From NCBI RefSeq assembly GCF_030052815.1, contig NC_079507.1, positions 65,613,144 to 65,677,143 on the forward strand: DNA of 64,000 nucleotides. The letters run 5' to 3'. The notes under the pieces were generated by a model. It ran no database searches. It had not been told where the DNA came from and saw only the letters and a list, made by a program, of their open reading frames with translations. Position 1 is the first letter of the stretch. Each line of letters starts with the position of its first letter. Shown one piece after another: positions 1 to 11,938 of this stretch. Source of the stretch: Hevea brasiliensis (Eukaryota > Streptophyta > Magnoliopsida > Malpighiales > Euphorbiaceae). A program made the translations under genes and the position numbers.

Positions 1-1745
1 TAATAATAAAATAAATTCTTTAAATTATTTTTAATCGTATTTAAAATAATATTTTTATTTTAAATTTAATATATCATTTAAATTTCATCATAATAAAATT
101 TAATTGAATTCAATATAAAAATAATCCATCCGTCGAATCTTATGGTGGACAACTTCCAAAGGATGGGAGGGCGAAATGGGCTTGGTCTAATATCAACTAA
201 TGAATTTTCACTTATTTTATAAATTGTAGAATATATTTCATATTAATATTATTGTGATAGAAGGATTATATACTCTGAGCACCTAATTAAACTTCTTTGA
301 GAATAATTCATATTTTAAACTCATCTTTATAAGGTTTTTCTATTAAAATTTCTATATGGAATTATATGATAATAAAATTTTGAAGTTTTTAATTGTTACT
401 GAGTTTAATTTTATTGAATTAACAAAATTATCAAAATTAAGCAATATAAAAATAACTGTTAATCTTTTGTTTAATAAAATGGTGAAAAACTTGCTATCAG
501 GCTCCAATTTGAAAGAAGAAAGGTAATTTGCTTTGATTTTGCACTGAAAATAAACTCACCGCCCAATTTGCTCGTGACAAAGTTGTAAACTTTGATTCCA
601 CCTTCAAGGATCCTTTCCCTCTCCACACTTTCTATGTTATCCTCAAAATATACTTGTTAAGAATTGCAAAAGTCTTTTTTTTTTTTTTTAATATTTATGG
701 AGGCAGAGGGGAGCAGGGCCTTGAACCCTCTGAGTGCATGCAACCTGTAATCTTACTTAAATTTTAATCCTAATACACCAAGTTCTAGGACTAAGACATG
801 AAATGGTGGATATTTTTTGAATTTCCAACTTATCACGACTCTGAGGAACAATGGTGCTGGGCTTAATGTTGGATATCAATTGGCTTTGTGAAGGCTGTGC
901 ATCTGCAGAGTTCAGCAAGTGGCAACCTGGTCTCAACTGAGGGTCTAAAGTACAAAAATCCAGTAGCGTGTTAAAAAAGTTTTAGCAATTTGACAGTTTC
1001 ATTTTATTTTTTTATTTTTACTGAGAATAGCTATACTTCCCTGTTGGATGTTTTTCTTCTTTCATCTAGTTCTATTCACAAAATCATTTCTTCAGAAAGA
1101 ATTCCGCAGAATCATGTCTTGTTTGCTTTACTACTACTTTTGCCAATTTTTTGTGTACTTGTCTGCAGAAATGCTGTTTGGCATTTTATAGATCATGTTT
1201 TCTACAGATATTTTCTTTTCTTGTGCAAGTTTGTGATTTAAAAAAAATAAAGTAGTCCTTCAATTTCAATCCCAGTCAGCTTACACTGTAAGCTTCAGAT
1301 CACAACCTCCGAAGTTCAAACTAAAATGATCAGTGCCTTCGACATCGTGATTTCACTTCGTAACATTCTTCAAGGATGACACCAATAAAGAACCAGATTA
1401 TGATTCATAGATAAAAGGAAGTGTTATAAGTGGACTTTTGATCAAAAGATAATGCTTTGTATTGCATCAATATTGTAAGGGCATCTTATGAAACAACTTG
1501 GAGATGGAGTCCTATAACCAGAAAATAAGCAAGCAAACAATTAGAAAGGGCCTGAGGAAGAGAAGGAGGAAGCGTTATGGAAAATCCAATGCCCATGCAC
1601 AGGAAAAGATGTGAACTTCATATGATGGTACAGAATATGCATTGTTTATCCACAACACTGTTAAGAACAACAATCAAAACTACAATGCAGTTATTTTGGC
1701 CATTTTAAAGATTCAGGTGTTCAGATCATTAAAGTTGGCTCTATT
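1..1745. other. Intergenic, 3' flank of the first gene
   Basis: AT-rich DNA with no gene that I can support. The open frame at 990-1241 (+) is low-complexity, hydrophobic and has no family resemblance. Roughly 1500-1745 is probably the 3' UTR of the minus-strand gene ending at 1746. Confidence 0.5.
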
Positions 1746-3346
1746 TTAAAGTCTAGAACGAATGAAAATTCTCTTCTTCTCAGGTCCCAAAACATCCAGC
1801 TTTCTGCTACCTTCATTGGGTCCCTTCTTCAAAGGTTCTGTTACCTCCGTGCATTTGGCTGATGTCTCATTTTGCTGTTTTAATTTTGCCATATCTTCCA
1901 GCATTTCTTCTACTTTTGTTTGCATCTCCTCTAATTTCACATCTTCAGGTTTCTTACAGTTATTTAAGGGAAGTGAAGTTGGTGGATCCTGCAATCTCTC
2001 TTGCACAAACTTAAAAAGTTTCTGTGGACCTACAATATTCAAAATATGATGGAAAATGAATTGAGGAATGATCAAATGGAAAAATGGCAGAAGCACACAG
2101 TTAGACCCTGTTAAGAATATTCAATATATTGTAGAGGCTAGTTCGAAATTAGAAAAAATTCATGGTCAAAGCATTAAAGTTAAACCATTGCAGGTCATAT
2201 AATATTCAAGCTAAGCAAAGCCTTTCCTAACTGTCAAATGTAAACCCACATCACAGACTTTTAACATACAAAATATAGCACATGCTACAAAGAAATTCCA
2301 TCTAGTATTGCCAAACCTTGAATTAAAGAATGAAGGTTCACTGCATAAAAAAATTTGCCCATTCAATCAATTCTGTTTAGAAACGAACCATTTCTATAAA
2401 TTTATATCACTCCTACTCCTCCAGGCTATTGGAAAAAATAGTTGCCACAAATGGGACCAAATCAAAAGCAGAAGATAGATAAAGCAACAGGCTAAATTAA
2501 AACAAATGATGAGAAAAATAATTGGATCATAATAAAAAGCACAAAAACAAGGGAAAAGCTATGCCATTTTGTTGATCACGGAAAGTAACAGCCTCTCAGT
2601 GTACTTTATAGGATTGCAGACATACTTCCATGGTGGGGTTTTCCTTAGTTTAGCGCCAGAACTCCAAATTCACAGGCATCCCCTTGGAAAGTATTAGCAA
2701 TTTAACTATGTTATTGACATATCTGTCAACTAAAAATGATATTCCTCAGCTTACTCATGCAAGTAAAGACATCTTTCAGAGTCAAGCATGATGTAATTTT
2801 GCTTGTCTAATGTGTGACCTAAGAAAATGCCAGAGAAAATGAATGTGTTCCAGTTCAATTCCATATGCAAAAAGTCACAAACACAGAGGTTAAACTACGT
2901 TGGAAGGAGCTGTGCCTACCTAAACAATTATTTTATTAGAGGCCATTAATCCATCACAAGACAAGCAAAAGCCTACTACTCGCAACCATAACAGAGAAGA
3001 AGCTAAGTATCGAATTGAACAAATCAATTTTGGCTATGAATGAATGACACGAACAATTCAAATTTAAGCAAAAATACTATCCTAAACTCACAAATTCAAA
3101 GGAGAACCAGTACTAAATAACAACTTGGAAACCTAATTATTATTAATTACGGATTTAATCAAACAATTCAAAGTTAGAATTTTTCCAGTTCTATCATAAT
3201 CGAGAGAAAGAAAGAGATAACTAACCGGTGACGCCTTTGGGAGCGTTGTTGACGTTGGACTTGACAGCGAATTTGGCGAGGTTCGACAGGATCCATCCAA
3301 ACTTCTTGTCCTGTCGGTCTCGCTCTATTTTAATGGCGCTAGTCAT
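1746..3346 (-). CDS. Uncharacterised small lysine-rich, coiled-coil-prone protein (134 aa)
   Basis: Two exons: exon 1 is 3226-3346 (ATG at 3344-3346) and exon 2 is 1746-2029 (stop TAA at 1746-1748). The 1,196-nt intron has a GTTAGT donor and a TTGTAG acceptor. Exon 1 ends in phase 1 and exon 2 supplies the other two bases of a Gly codon, so the frame is continuous over 405 nt. The N-terminus (MTSAIKIERDRQDKKFGWIL...) is basic and amphipathic. Residues about 70-95 are rich in Glu/Lys/Leu with heptad-like spacing (VEEMLEDMAKLKQQ), which suggests a short coiled coil. The C-terminus is basic (KKRIFIRSRL). I see no signal peptide or membrane segment. I do not recognise the family and propose no function. 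The clean splice sites and Kozak-like start argue for a real gene. Antisense frames over both exons are shadows. Confidence 0.72.
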
Positions 3347-4517
3347 TTCGATAATGGATGTGGGACTGCAATTTCTACACCGTAGTTTGTCTTTTTTTCT
3401 CCGTTTCGGTGCTTAGCCCAAAATGATTTCCAATTTTCCGTTTTTTTTACCCTCAGTTTTAAAGCCTACGACGTCGGACAAAATTAGATTTTTTTAAGAC
3501 AAATACAAAAGCCTTTTTTGAAGTGGCAGTTTTAAAATAATAATATTATTATCATCGTTATTATTTTGAGGTGGAATTTAATATTTATTTTTGTCAAAAT
3601 AAATATCTAAATTCTTTAATTTATAAAAATTTATTGATTAAACGAAAATTAAAACAGATGTCGTTTTGATAGTAAATGCATAATTGCCTTATATTAAAAA
3701 AAAATCAAATATATAAAATTCAAAAATTTTAATCATGAAAAATGAATTTACAAAATGTCAATTAGTTTTTATCCACTCAATTTGATGCAATTCATTCATT
3801 TTTTTCGAAGAAACTTGAAAAAAACTGAGAATTAGACCATAACAATTCGAGAACAATACAGCCTTTCAGTACCAAAGTTCAAGATTAATCTCATAATCAA
3901 TATTGAAAATCTTTCAAGACATATGCGACTAAATCAAAATTCAAATCAACGTAGTATCATCTAATTTATTATAATTTAAAGATATTGATGAGACACATAT
4001 TAATTGCTTGCACCTCTAAGCAAAAGTACTAGCGAGATTCTTCAAGCAAGAGACTGGTTTTGCAAAGGAGGATTGCTTCTGCATAGGGGAGATTGCCGAA
4101 AAAAAATGACCGAATTGGACTCAGAGAATCCTACCACTTGTTATGTTATTGTGTTTCTCATAATCCCATAAGATAAATTAATCATAATTATAGCTAACAG
4201 GCCTTGAATTTACTGGAACTAATAAACACCAATATGTAGAATGTTGAATGTAGTCGTGAATGTTTATGGCTTCTTGTTTTAAACAATATGCCGTGTAAGA
4301 AGGGACTAATTGAAACGCAGCCGAGATAATGAGAACAAAATTTTAAGTTTGCAATGCCTTCAGGTTGAATGCTTTTGTTATGTAAACCACAAGCCATATT
4401 GCAAATAGAAAACACAATTGAAGATCAAAATTAAAGGAGTTAAAGCGTCATTGCAATTGGATGATAGCAAAGTTCAGAGATGTTTCCATTGTGTATTGTC
4501 ACCTACGGCAATACAAC
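3347..4517. other. AT-rich intergenic, left flank of copia element
   Basis: The first part is probably the promoter/5' UTR of the minus-strand gene. The rest is AT-rich with no supported gene. About 4251-4340 resembles 9505-9590 on the other side of the copia insertion. Confidence 0.5.
4251..4340 (+). repeat. Diverged direct repeat, copy 1 (other copy 9505-9590)
   Basis: Starting at TAGTCGTGAATGTTTATGGC here and TAGTCATGAATGTTTATGGC at 9505, the two stretches share recognisable order for roughly 65-90 bases (ATGCCGTGTAAGAAGGGACT against AAGCCATGTAAAAATGGACT, and so on). They lie outside the LTRs on each side of the retrotransposon, so they are not part of it. They may be an older local duplication or two copies of a dispersed repeat. 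Confidence 0.45.
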
Positions 4518-4892
4518 TGTTATTTTTGTGGCTTGAATTTTGAATATATTTTTTCATTGACCCAAATTGTGACCCGACCTGAAAGTTTTGTGCTGCGACC
4601 CGATTGGGATAAAAAGTGAGATCTGTGATAGTAGCGGAGGGCACGGGCTAATTGTAATATCCTACCCTTTGCGGTAAAGTTGTGAAATATTCGAGAAACA
4701 CACTGGGGTTAGGGTTTGAGAGTTCTGAGTGATTGTATCTTATTCTTTTCATCATAGTGGAACTTTTTTCTCTTATCTTGTCTGTTGACGTAGACTTTAC
4801 GGTTAAATCCTGTGTTATTCTTATTCTATTCTTTATATTGTATGATTGTGCGATTTGTGTGTGTGCTTTAGATTTGCGTGCTTGTTATAACA
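4518..4892 (+). repeat. 5' LTR of copia element
   Basis: 375 bp, TG...CA termini. It aligns along its full length with 8934-9317. It carries a TTAGGGTTT telo-box-like motif at 4709-4717 that is kept in the other LTR at 9124-9132. Confidence 0.92.
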
Positions 4893-4895
4893 AAC

Positions 4896-4907
4896 TGATA
4901 TCAGAGC
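4896..4907 (+). other. Primer-binding site (initiator tRNA-Met type)
   Basis: TGATATCAGAGC lies three bases after the 5' LTR. It differs at one position from TGGTATCAGAGC, the usual copia site complementary to the 3' end of initiator tRNA-Met. The change is G to A. Confidence 0.85.
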
Positions 4908-4961
4908 TTTGCGCACAAAACTTAGGGTTTACAGATAGCATCGTCTTCAACGAAGTATGAG

Positions 4962-5700
4962 ATGGAGAAGCTTGATGGTAGATTGAGTTTCAGTCTGTGG
5001 AAGATTAAAATCAAATCTTTCGTGATCCTGCAAGGTCTATGGAAGACAATTGAGGATAACTTTCTAGAAGATATAAAAGAGGCGGATAAGGCTGATCTGA
5101 AAGAGAGAGCCTTGAGTGTAATTTTTATGGGCGTAACTGATAATGTCCTACGCGAGATTACTGGTGAAAGCTCAACGTCTGCGGCATGGAAGAAATTGGC
5201 GGAGTTATACTATGCTAAATCGCTGACCAACTGCCTATATCTGAAGAAAAAACTTTACAATCTGAGAATGAGCGAAGGTACGCCCATTAAAGAACATCTG
5301 AATGAATTTAATTCAATCATTATGTACCTAAAGAATATTGATATTGATATAGATAGTGAGGATCAGGCCCTTATTGTGTTATGTTCTTTGTCACCCTCCC
5401 ATGAGACTTTTGTTGATACTATGTTGTATGGAAAATATAGTATTTCACTAGACGATGTTAGTAATTCTCTAAAATCGAAGGAGTTGAAAAAAAATTTTCT
5501 AGATAATAGAGAAAGATTTGAGGGAGAAGGTTTGGTGAGCAAGGGAAGAACACATCTAAGGGAGGGTTCTTCCAGCAAGAAGAAATCTAAGGCCAGATCT
5601 AAGTCAAGAATGAAAAAGACCAACTGTTTTTTAGTGCGGGGAGCAAGGTTATTACAAGAGAGACTGTCCCAAGTTGAAAAATAAAAAGGGAAAGTAACCA
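4962..5700 (+). pseudogene. copia gag fragment (UBN2-type capsid and broken zinc knuckle)
   Basis: Starts at ATG 4962 (MEKLDGRLSFSLWKIK), the typical copia Gag opening with a conserved Trp. The capsid-like helical region runs for about 200 codons and a basic linker (SSSKKKSKARSKSRMKK) leads into the zinc knuckle. There a one-base shift near 5636-5640 moves the remaining cysteines and the CP motif into another frame. The gag frame then ends at 5682-5684. The residue expected to be His in the knuckle reads Tyr in the shifted frame. The fragment is not functional. Confidence 0.85.
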
Positions 5701-5799
5701 AAAAGTTCTACGAATGTGGTTGACAGTTTTATCGATTCTGATAGTGATGACAGTGCTGGAGAAATTTTATCCGTGAGTTCAGATCATGGACAAAATTCC

Positions 5800-8700
5800 T
5801 GAATTCTTAATACTGGTGCTACCTATAACATGTGTCCACACAGAAACTGGTTTGTCACTTACAAACAAATGAGTGGCAAGGTGTTTCTGGGCAATGTTGC
5901 ATTATCTATTGAAGGAATTGATAACATCAGATTGAGGATGTTTGATGGCGTTATCAAAACCATAGAGTGTTGGCATGTTCCAGGACTAAAGAGGAACCTG
6001 ATTTCTCTTGGGACACTTGACTCTCATGGATTTAGATACCATGCAGAGAATGAAGTTCTCAAAGTGTGCAAGGGCTCTATGGTACTCATAAAGAGCAGTT
6101 TGGTTTCAGGATTGCATTTTCTTCAGGATAGTACAGTTTCAGGGGAAGCTGTAGTAGCATCTGGAAGCAATAATCAGAATCAGACTCAATTGTGGCATCT
6201 GCGTCCTGGTCATATGAGTGAAAGAGGATTATCTGTGTTAAGCAAGCGGGATTTATTGGACGGACAAAAAATAAAATCTGTGGATTTTTGTGAACACTGT
6301 GTATTTGGCAAACAAACCAGGATGAAGTTTGATAAAAAGGCAGTGCGCAAGACCAGAGGAACGGTGGATTATATCCACTCAAATCTATGGGGTCCTAACA
6401 GAATCCCTTCTAAGAGCGGTGCCAGGTACTTCATACTTTAATTGATGATTACTCTCGGATGGTGTGGGCGTATTTTCTGAAAACAAAAGATGAGGCATTT
6501 TCAACCTTTTGTAAAGTGGAAGACGATGATTGAGAAATAGACAAAAAAGAAGGTCAAGCGTCTTAGAACTGATAATGGGTTGGAATTTTGCAATCGTGAG
6601 TTCAATGCATTCTGCAGCAATGAAGGTATAGTGAGACACCGCACTTGTACAAGGACACCACAACAAAATGGTATTGCAGAAGGCATGAACAAAATGCTTT
6701 ATGACAAAGCATGAAGCATGCTTTTACATTCAGGATTAGGAAATGATTTCTGGGCTGAAGCAATTAATACAGCCTATTTCTTAGTTAATAGATCTTCATC
6801 TACAACTATTGAGTGCAAAACTCCTTTTGAGATTCGGTCCGGTTCACCTGCTGATTAATCTCAGCTGAGAGTGTTTGGTTGCCCTGCTTATGCTTATGTG
6901 AGAGATGGTAAGTTTGAGCCGAGGGCAAGAAAATGTATATTTCTAGGGTATGCATCTGGACTGAAAGGCTACAGGTTATGGTGCAATGATCCAAAGTCTC
7001 CAGGATTAATTATCAGCAGGGATGTGACATTTAATGAGTCTATATCATTGGATAGTCAGAGGGATAAGTCAATAGCAGAATCAGATTACGGTGTCAGAGA
7101 ACAGGTGGAGCTTGATATTGATATTTCAGCAGTTCAGACCAGTGATTCAAAGGATGAGGTGCAAGATCCTGATTAACAAGAGGATGCATCTGAGCAACAG
7201 TAACAGGAACCATATAGCATTGCAACTAGTAGAGAGAGAAGACATATTAGACCACCACAGAGATATGCATATGCAGATCTAGTTGTATTTGCCTTGTCAG
7301 TTGTTGAGACAGTTGATGTGCATGAACCCAACAATTATAGAGAAACTATTTCTTGTTCAAATGCATATCAGTGGCTCGATGCTATGAGTGAAGAAATTGA
7401 ATCTCTTCACAAAAATCAAACTTGGGAGCTTGTAACATTGCCTAAGGAACAAAAAGTGATAGGTTGCAAATGGGTGTTCAAGAAAAAGGAAGGCACTCCA
7501 GGGGTCGAAACACCTCGATATAAGGCATGGTTGGTAGCAAAAGACTTTACTTAGAGGGAGGAGATTGACTTTAATAAAGTATTTTCTCCGGCTGTGAAGC
7601 ACAGTTCTATTAGAGTCTTACTTGCTATGGTTGCTCTTCATGATCTAGAGCTTGAGCAACTAGATGTGAAAACAACATTTTTGCATGGTGAGTTGGAGGA
7701 GCAAATTTATATGAGTCAGCCTGAGGGATTTGTCATTCCAAGTATGGAAAACCATGTTTGCTTGCTTAAGAAATCTTTATATGGTCTGAAACAATCTCCT
7801 AGGCAGTGGTACAAAAGATTTGATACATTCATGGTTTGTAATGGCTTTAATCGTAGTTCATATGATAGTTGTGTGTATCATAAGAAGCTTTCAGATGATT
7901 CCTTTGTTTATTTGCTGTTGTATATGGATGACATGCTTATTGCTGCTAAAAGCATGTCACAAATTAACATTCTGAATAAGCAGTTGAGTGATGAGTTTGA
8001 GATAAAAGATTTGGGTACTGCAAAGAAGATATTGGGAATGGAAATTATTAGGGATAGAAGTGTTGAGAAGTTTTTCTTGTCTCAACAGGTCTATGTTGAA
8101 AAAGTGCTTAAGCTTTTCAACATGAATAATGTTAAGCCTGTGACTGTTCCGTTTGCTGCCCATTTCAAGTTATCTGCAGACATGTCACCAAAAACAGATG
8201 AGGAGATGGAGCACACGTCTAGTGTTCCCTATTCGAGTGCTGTTGGTAGCATCATGTATGCTATGGTATGCACCCGACCTGACATTTTAAATGCAGTTAG
8301 TATTGTAAGTAGATACATGACGTGTCCTGAAAAAGAGCATTGGCAGGCAATGAAATGGATTTTGAGGTATTTGAAGGGTACTATAGATGTTGGTCTAACA
8401 TTTGATAGGGCCAAGATGAGTAATTCAGTTGTTGGCAATGTGGATTCAGATTTTGCAGGGGACTTAAATAAGAGGAGATCTTTGACAGGTTATTTGTTTA
8501 CTCTTTCTGAAAGTGTTATCAATTGGAAGGCATCATTGCAAGCTACAGTTGATTTGTCTATCACAGAGGCTGAATATATGGCCATAGCAGAGGCAGTAAA
8601 GGAAGCTTTATGGTTACAATGTTTGGTGGGTAATCTTGAGTTGATACAGAATAAAGCAACATTGTTTTGTGATAGCCAGAGTGCAATACATCTCACAAAA

Positions 8701-8865
8701 AATCAGATGTACTATGAGCGAACTAAGCACATTGATGTCAGATATCACTTCATTCAGGACATTGTATCTCAGGGGACTGTAGTTGTGCAGAAAGTTTCTA
8801 CACATGATAATCTAGCAGATATGATGACCAAGGAGTCCCAGTCAGAAAGTTTAGGCATTGCCTAG
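5800..8865 (+). pseudogene. copia pol: protease, integrase, reverse transcriptase, RNase H, broken
   Basis: Protease motif at 5803-5829 reads ILNTGATYNM, with Asn (5809-5811) in place of the catalytic Asp, and an in-frame TGA (5800-5802) just before it. The GAG-pre-integrase HHCC zinc region lies at about 6190-6320. The first integrase catalytic Asp, in an HSxLWGP context, is Asn (6382-6384). A frameshift near 6439 follows. The other two integrase acidic residues survive (TDNG; QQNGIAEG). Further in-frame stops are TGA 6712, TAA 6856, TAA 7174, TAA 7201 and TAG 7552. The RT motifs are intact in 7594-8865 (DVKTTFLHG, YMDDM), as is RNase H (VDSDFAGD, TEAEYMA, CDSQSAI, RTKHIDVRYH). The layout is Tnt1/Tork-like. 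Confidence 0.92.
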
Positions 8866-8921
8866 ACTTGGTTAGTGTTTGTAGTGCTCAATAATGCCCT
8901 TGCGAAGGCATATGACAAGCC

Positions 8922-8932
8922 AAGGGGAAGAA
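8922..8932 (+). other. Polypurine tract of copia element
   Basis: AAGGGGAAGAA lies immediately upstream of the 3' LTR start (TGTTATT at 8934), as expected for the plus-strand primer. Confidence 0.8.
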
Positions 8933-8933
8933 T

Positions 8934-9317
8934 TGTTATTTTTGTAGCTTGAATTTTGGATATATTTTTTCATAGAACCGAATTGTGACCAGACCAGAAA
9001 GTTTCACGTTGCGACCCGATCAAGATAAAAAGTGAAATCTGTAGTGGTAACGGAGGGCACAGGCCGATGTCATATTCTACCCTTTGCAGTAGAGTCATGA
9101 GATATTTGGGAAACACACTGGGGTTAGGGTTTGAGAGTTCTAATTAATTGTATCTTGCTCTTTTCATTATAGTGAAATTTTTTCCTCTTGTCTTGCCAGT
9201 GGACGTAGACCTTACGGTTGAACCACGTTAAATTCTATGTTATTCTTCTTCTCTTTTCTATGCTGTGTGATTGTGCGATTTGTGTGTATACCTTAAATTT
9301 ACGTGCTTGTTATAACA
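8934..9317 (+). repeat. 3' LTR of copia element
   Basis: 384 bp, TG...CA termini, colinear with 4518-4892 but with many substitutions and small indels. Confidence 0.92.
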
Positions 9318-10003
9318 ACAATCTTAACAAATAAATAAAAGATATCTCCATGCTTTTGGTAAGAAAATGTTACAAATTAGGAAAATGACCCCCACATGAC
9401 AACCGAAGATAAGACAAGATAATGGAGTCAAAGTCAGATTATCTATAACAATGCCTAAAAAGGATGTTATGTAATGGCATTGATTATTTCTGTTGGTAGT
9501 GTAGTAGTCATGAATGTTTATGGCAACTTGATAAAACCAACAAGCCATGTAAAAATGGACTGACTGAGAGATGATAAGCAAATGAGATTCAGAATTTGAA
9601 CCTAATAATAGGTAGAAAAGACGCTCAAAAGTGTTAGAATACATCATCAAGGACATGTGTTCAACCCAAATCCCACCATGCCTCTTTGACCACCATAACC
9701 CGATTCTAAGTATACAAGTTTACAAATTAATTTTGATAGTTCATAGTTCCAATAATAGAAAGTAACTATAAGTTTGCCTTATGTTACAAATGAATAAAAA
9801 CAATTTGTCATCATCACAGAACTTGGAACACTTTGTTAGTTCCAATGTACTTTAATATAACTAGGAGCTATAACTGAAGCTATAGGAACTAAAATGATCA
9901 ATCCTCAAAGTTTAAAGACTCAACACACAAAGTAGTTACAAACTTAACCTGATTACATTTAACAACTTCAAGGGTCACCAGCCATTGCACAGGCCAATCG
10001 GTT
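9318..10003. other. Intergenic plus probable 3' UTR of the 10-kb gene
   Basis: No gene supported. It includes the diverged direct repeat 9505-9590. The part next to 10003 is probably the 3' UTR of the minus-strand gene. Confidence 0.5.
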
Positions 10004-11938
10004 TCACAGATGCAGCCCAGCAAAAAGCAACTCCAATTCCTTATCCTGTGAGACAGTCCTCTGACATAATTGAAAAGATAACAAAAGCAATAGCCATCAA
10101 AATTCCCATTTAAGCATCTTATACAAATTTCAGATCCATGGGCATCACATACAGTTCAAAGAAGTCTTATTTGTGTTGTTAAAATTGCACTTTTTTTCCG
10201 TTTCAAAGCGCCTATAAATATTTTCATACCTGAATGGACAAAAGTTGCAGAATTTTATTGAGAACTCGCAGGCGATGAGCAGCATAAGTGCTATTTACAG
10301 GAAGTTGGTTCATTCTTTTCATTTCTTCATGGACTGCTGCCTCCTTCTCTTCATTTCCCCTTTGTTGCCATTGAGGTTTAGATTGCATATCAGTTACATT
10401 TTCCATGGTATAGCCAAGGACACGACTGCCCTTAAGATGACCGAGTGTATTCACTTTTATCTGTATATCTGTGCAAGAGCAATCAGAGAATTTAACAGTT
10501 TAGAATAGGAAAGGGGGAAAAAAACACTAATATAATATTGTATGTAGTAGATATCCTTTTTTCTCTTTTTTCAAAAATTATTTCCAAGAAAATGGTTTTT
10601 ACACTTAATGCTACCAGAAACCTTTCCAATCTTGTCCATGACTCATCCAATCTCATTATAGAAATAAAGCCAAATGCTTGGATTTTTTTTAGCCTAAAAA
10701 ATAAAGGCAAACCAGTCTCAGACATCAAAAAGCTTTTAGGCAATAGTCAAATCATCTCGTGAGGCTAAGGGAAAAAATGACCAATTCAGAAGATGGAGTC
10801 AACCTCAATAATCAAAATGCTTGTTAGGTGACTCGAAAAAATTTTCTCATAGATCAAATGCAATGCAACTACGAAGAAATTTGATAACTTAGAATTGAAA
10901 ACCACGTCAATTGGAAGACGTACTAGACAACCCAAAAAGAAAGCAAAACACTATAATTCCTTCCTTATAATAAGGATCAAGAAAAATGATTGAGATCAGA
11001 GATTAATTTTCCAGCTCCACTTATTTCTAATGCTACAAGATAGAATTTTTGTACAGAAGAAAGAGTTCAAAATCAAGCATATGTCTCTGCATTAAGCCAA
11101 CCGGAAAAGAAGTCACAAATCCTTAAACCCTGTATGAAAACTAGAATATTACAAGAATTTAATTTAATTGATTTCATTTTAATTGATAAGAACAAAAGTA
11201 TTCAATTTTTGAACTTAAAAGAATTTATTTTAAAAATAAATAAAAATTAAAAATGACGATGAGAATTTCAGTAAATTTTTTTCATTAATTTATTCTAAAA
11301 AAAAGCTAAACGTAAAAAAGTTAATCCTTAAAAAAATAATTTAATAAACAAATTCTAACTTTAAATCAATACTTATTTTTCTTTTGAAAATTAAAATTTT
11401 ATAAGAATTTAATTTAATTGATTTCTTCTTTTATTAATACTATTTAATATTTTTTAACTTAAAAAATTATTTTAAAAAAATAAAAACAAAGCATAATTTA
11501 TAAAATTCAATTGAATTCTTTTTTTATAAATAATTTATTCAAAAGGAAGCCTAAAAATTATATATTGACGATTCGTGTTAGTAAAATAGCAGAAACAATG
11601 TTTTATATTTTAAACCATTCTTTACATTTCAAATTAGAACTAACAGACTTATGAGAAAAATGGAACACAAAGAACTTCAAATGGACAATATACAAACCCT
11701 TGAGCCACTGTTTGACTTCCAAGAAAGAATTAAGAAAAGGAAGGAAAGAAAAAAAATTCCTGCCTTTTCCTAAATTTCAAACAACCAGAACACAAAATTC
11801 GACTTCGAAAACCGCACAAAATTGAACCTAAAAGCATAGAGCATAGAGGCACTCACAGTCGCACGTCGTCGCCTTGTCTGCAAATATGTAGGAGCAGAAA
11901 CATAATACTGCAAGAATCACCGTTTGGACGTATCTGTG
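10004..11938 (-). CDS. Small uncharacterised plant protein; conserved-looking frame with unclear start
   Basis: The certain part is a 77-aa frame in two exons. It starts at ATG 10404-10406 in a good context (ACCATGG), runs to 10230 (CAG|GTATGA), and ends in exon 10004-10060 (stop TGA 10004-10006). The C-terminus (RVLNKILQLLSIQ then RTVSQDKELELLFAGLHL) resembles a short conserved plant family whose function I do not know. Upstream, the same frame stays open to an acceptor at 10468. It joins in phase to an exon ending at 11857 (GCGACT|GTGAGT), giving DKATTCDYIQIKVNTLGHLK. That is preceded by a hydrophobic stretch (VQTVILAVLCFCSYIFA) like a signal anchor. This longer frame has no ATG before an in-frame TAG. 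So either translation begins at 10406, a non-AUG start is used, the start was lost, or a further exon was missed. The end coordinate marks the outer limit of the open frame. Confidence 0.6.

Larger units (their letters stand above)
4518..9317 (+). mobile_element. Ty1/copia LTR retrotransposon, degenerate (Tnt1-like layout)
   Basis: A 4.8-kb element with two LTRs, 4518-4892 and 8934-9317, each beginning TGTTATTTTTG and ending TTATAACA. A primer-binding site follows the 5' LTR and a polypurine tract precedes the 3' LTR. The flanks carry a near-perfect 5-bp target duplication (ACAAC at 4513-4517, ACAAT at 9318-9322). The order gag, protease, integrase, reverse transcriptase, RNase H is that of Ty1/copia, since integrase lies before RT. 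The coding part has at least six in-frame stops and two frameshifts, and the LTRs differ at many positions (roughly 15% by eye). It is therefore an old copy that cannot encode its own proteins. Confidence 0.93.

Noticed and set aside
990..1241. 83-codon open frame on the plus strand
   Set aside because: Low-complexity hydrophobic composition, no partner exon, no family resemblance.
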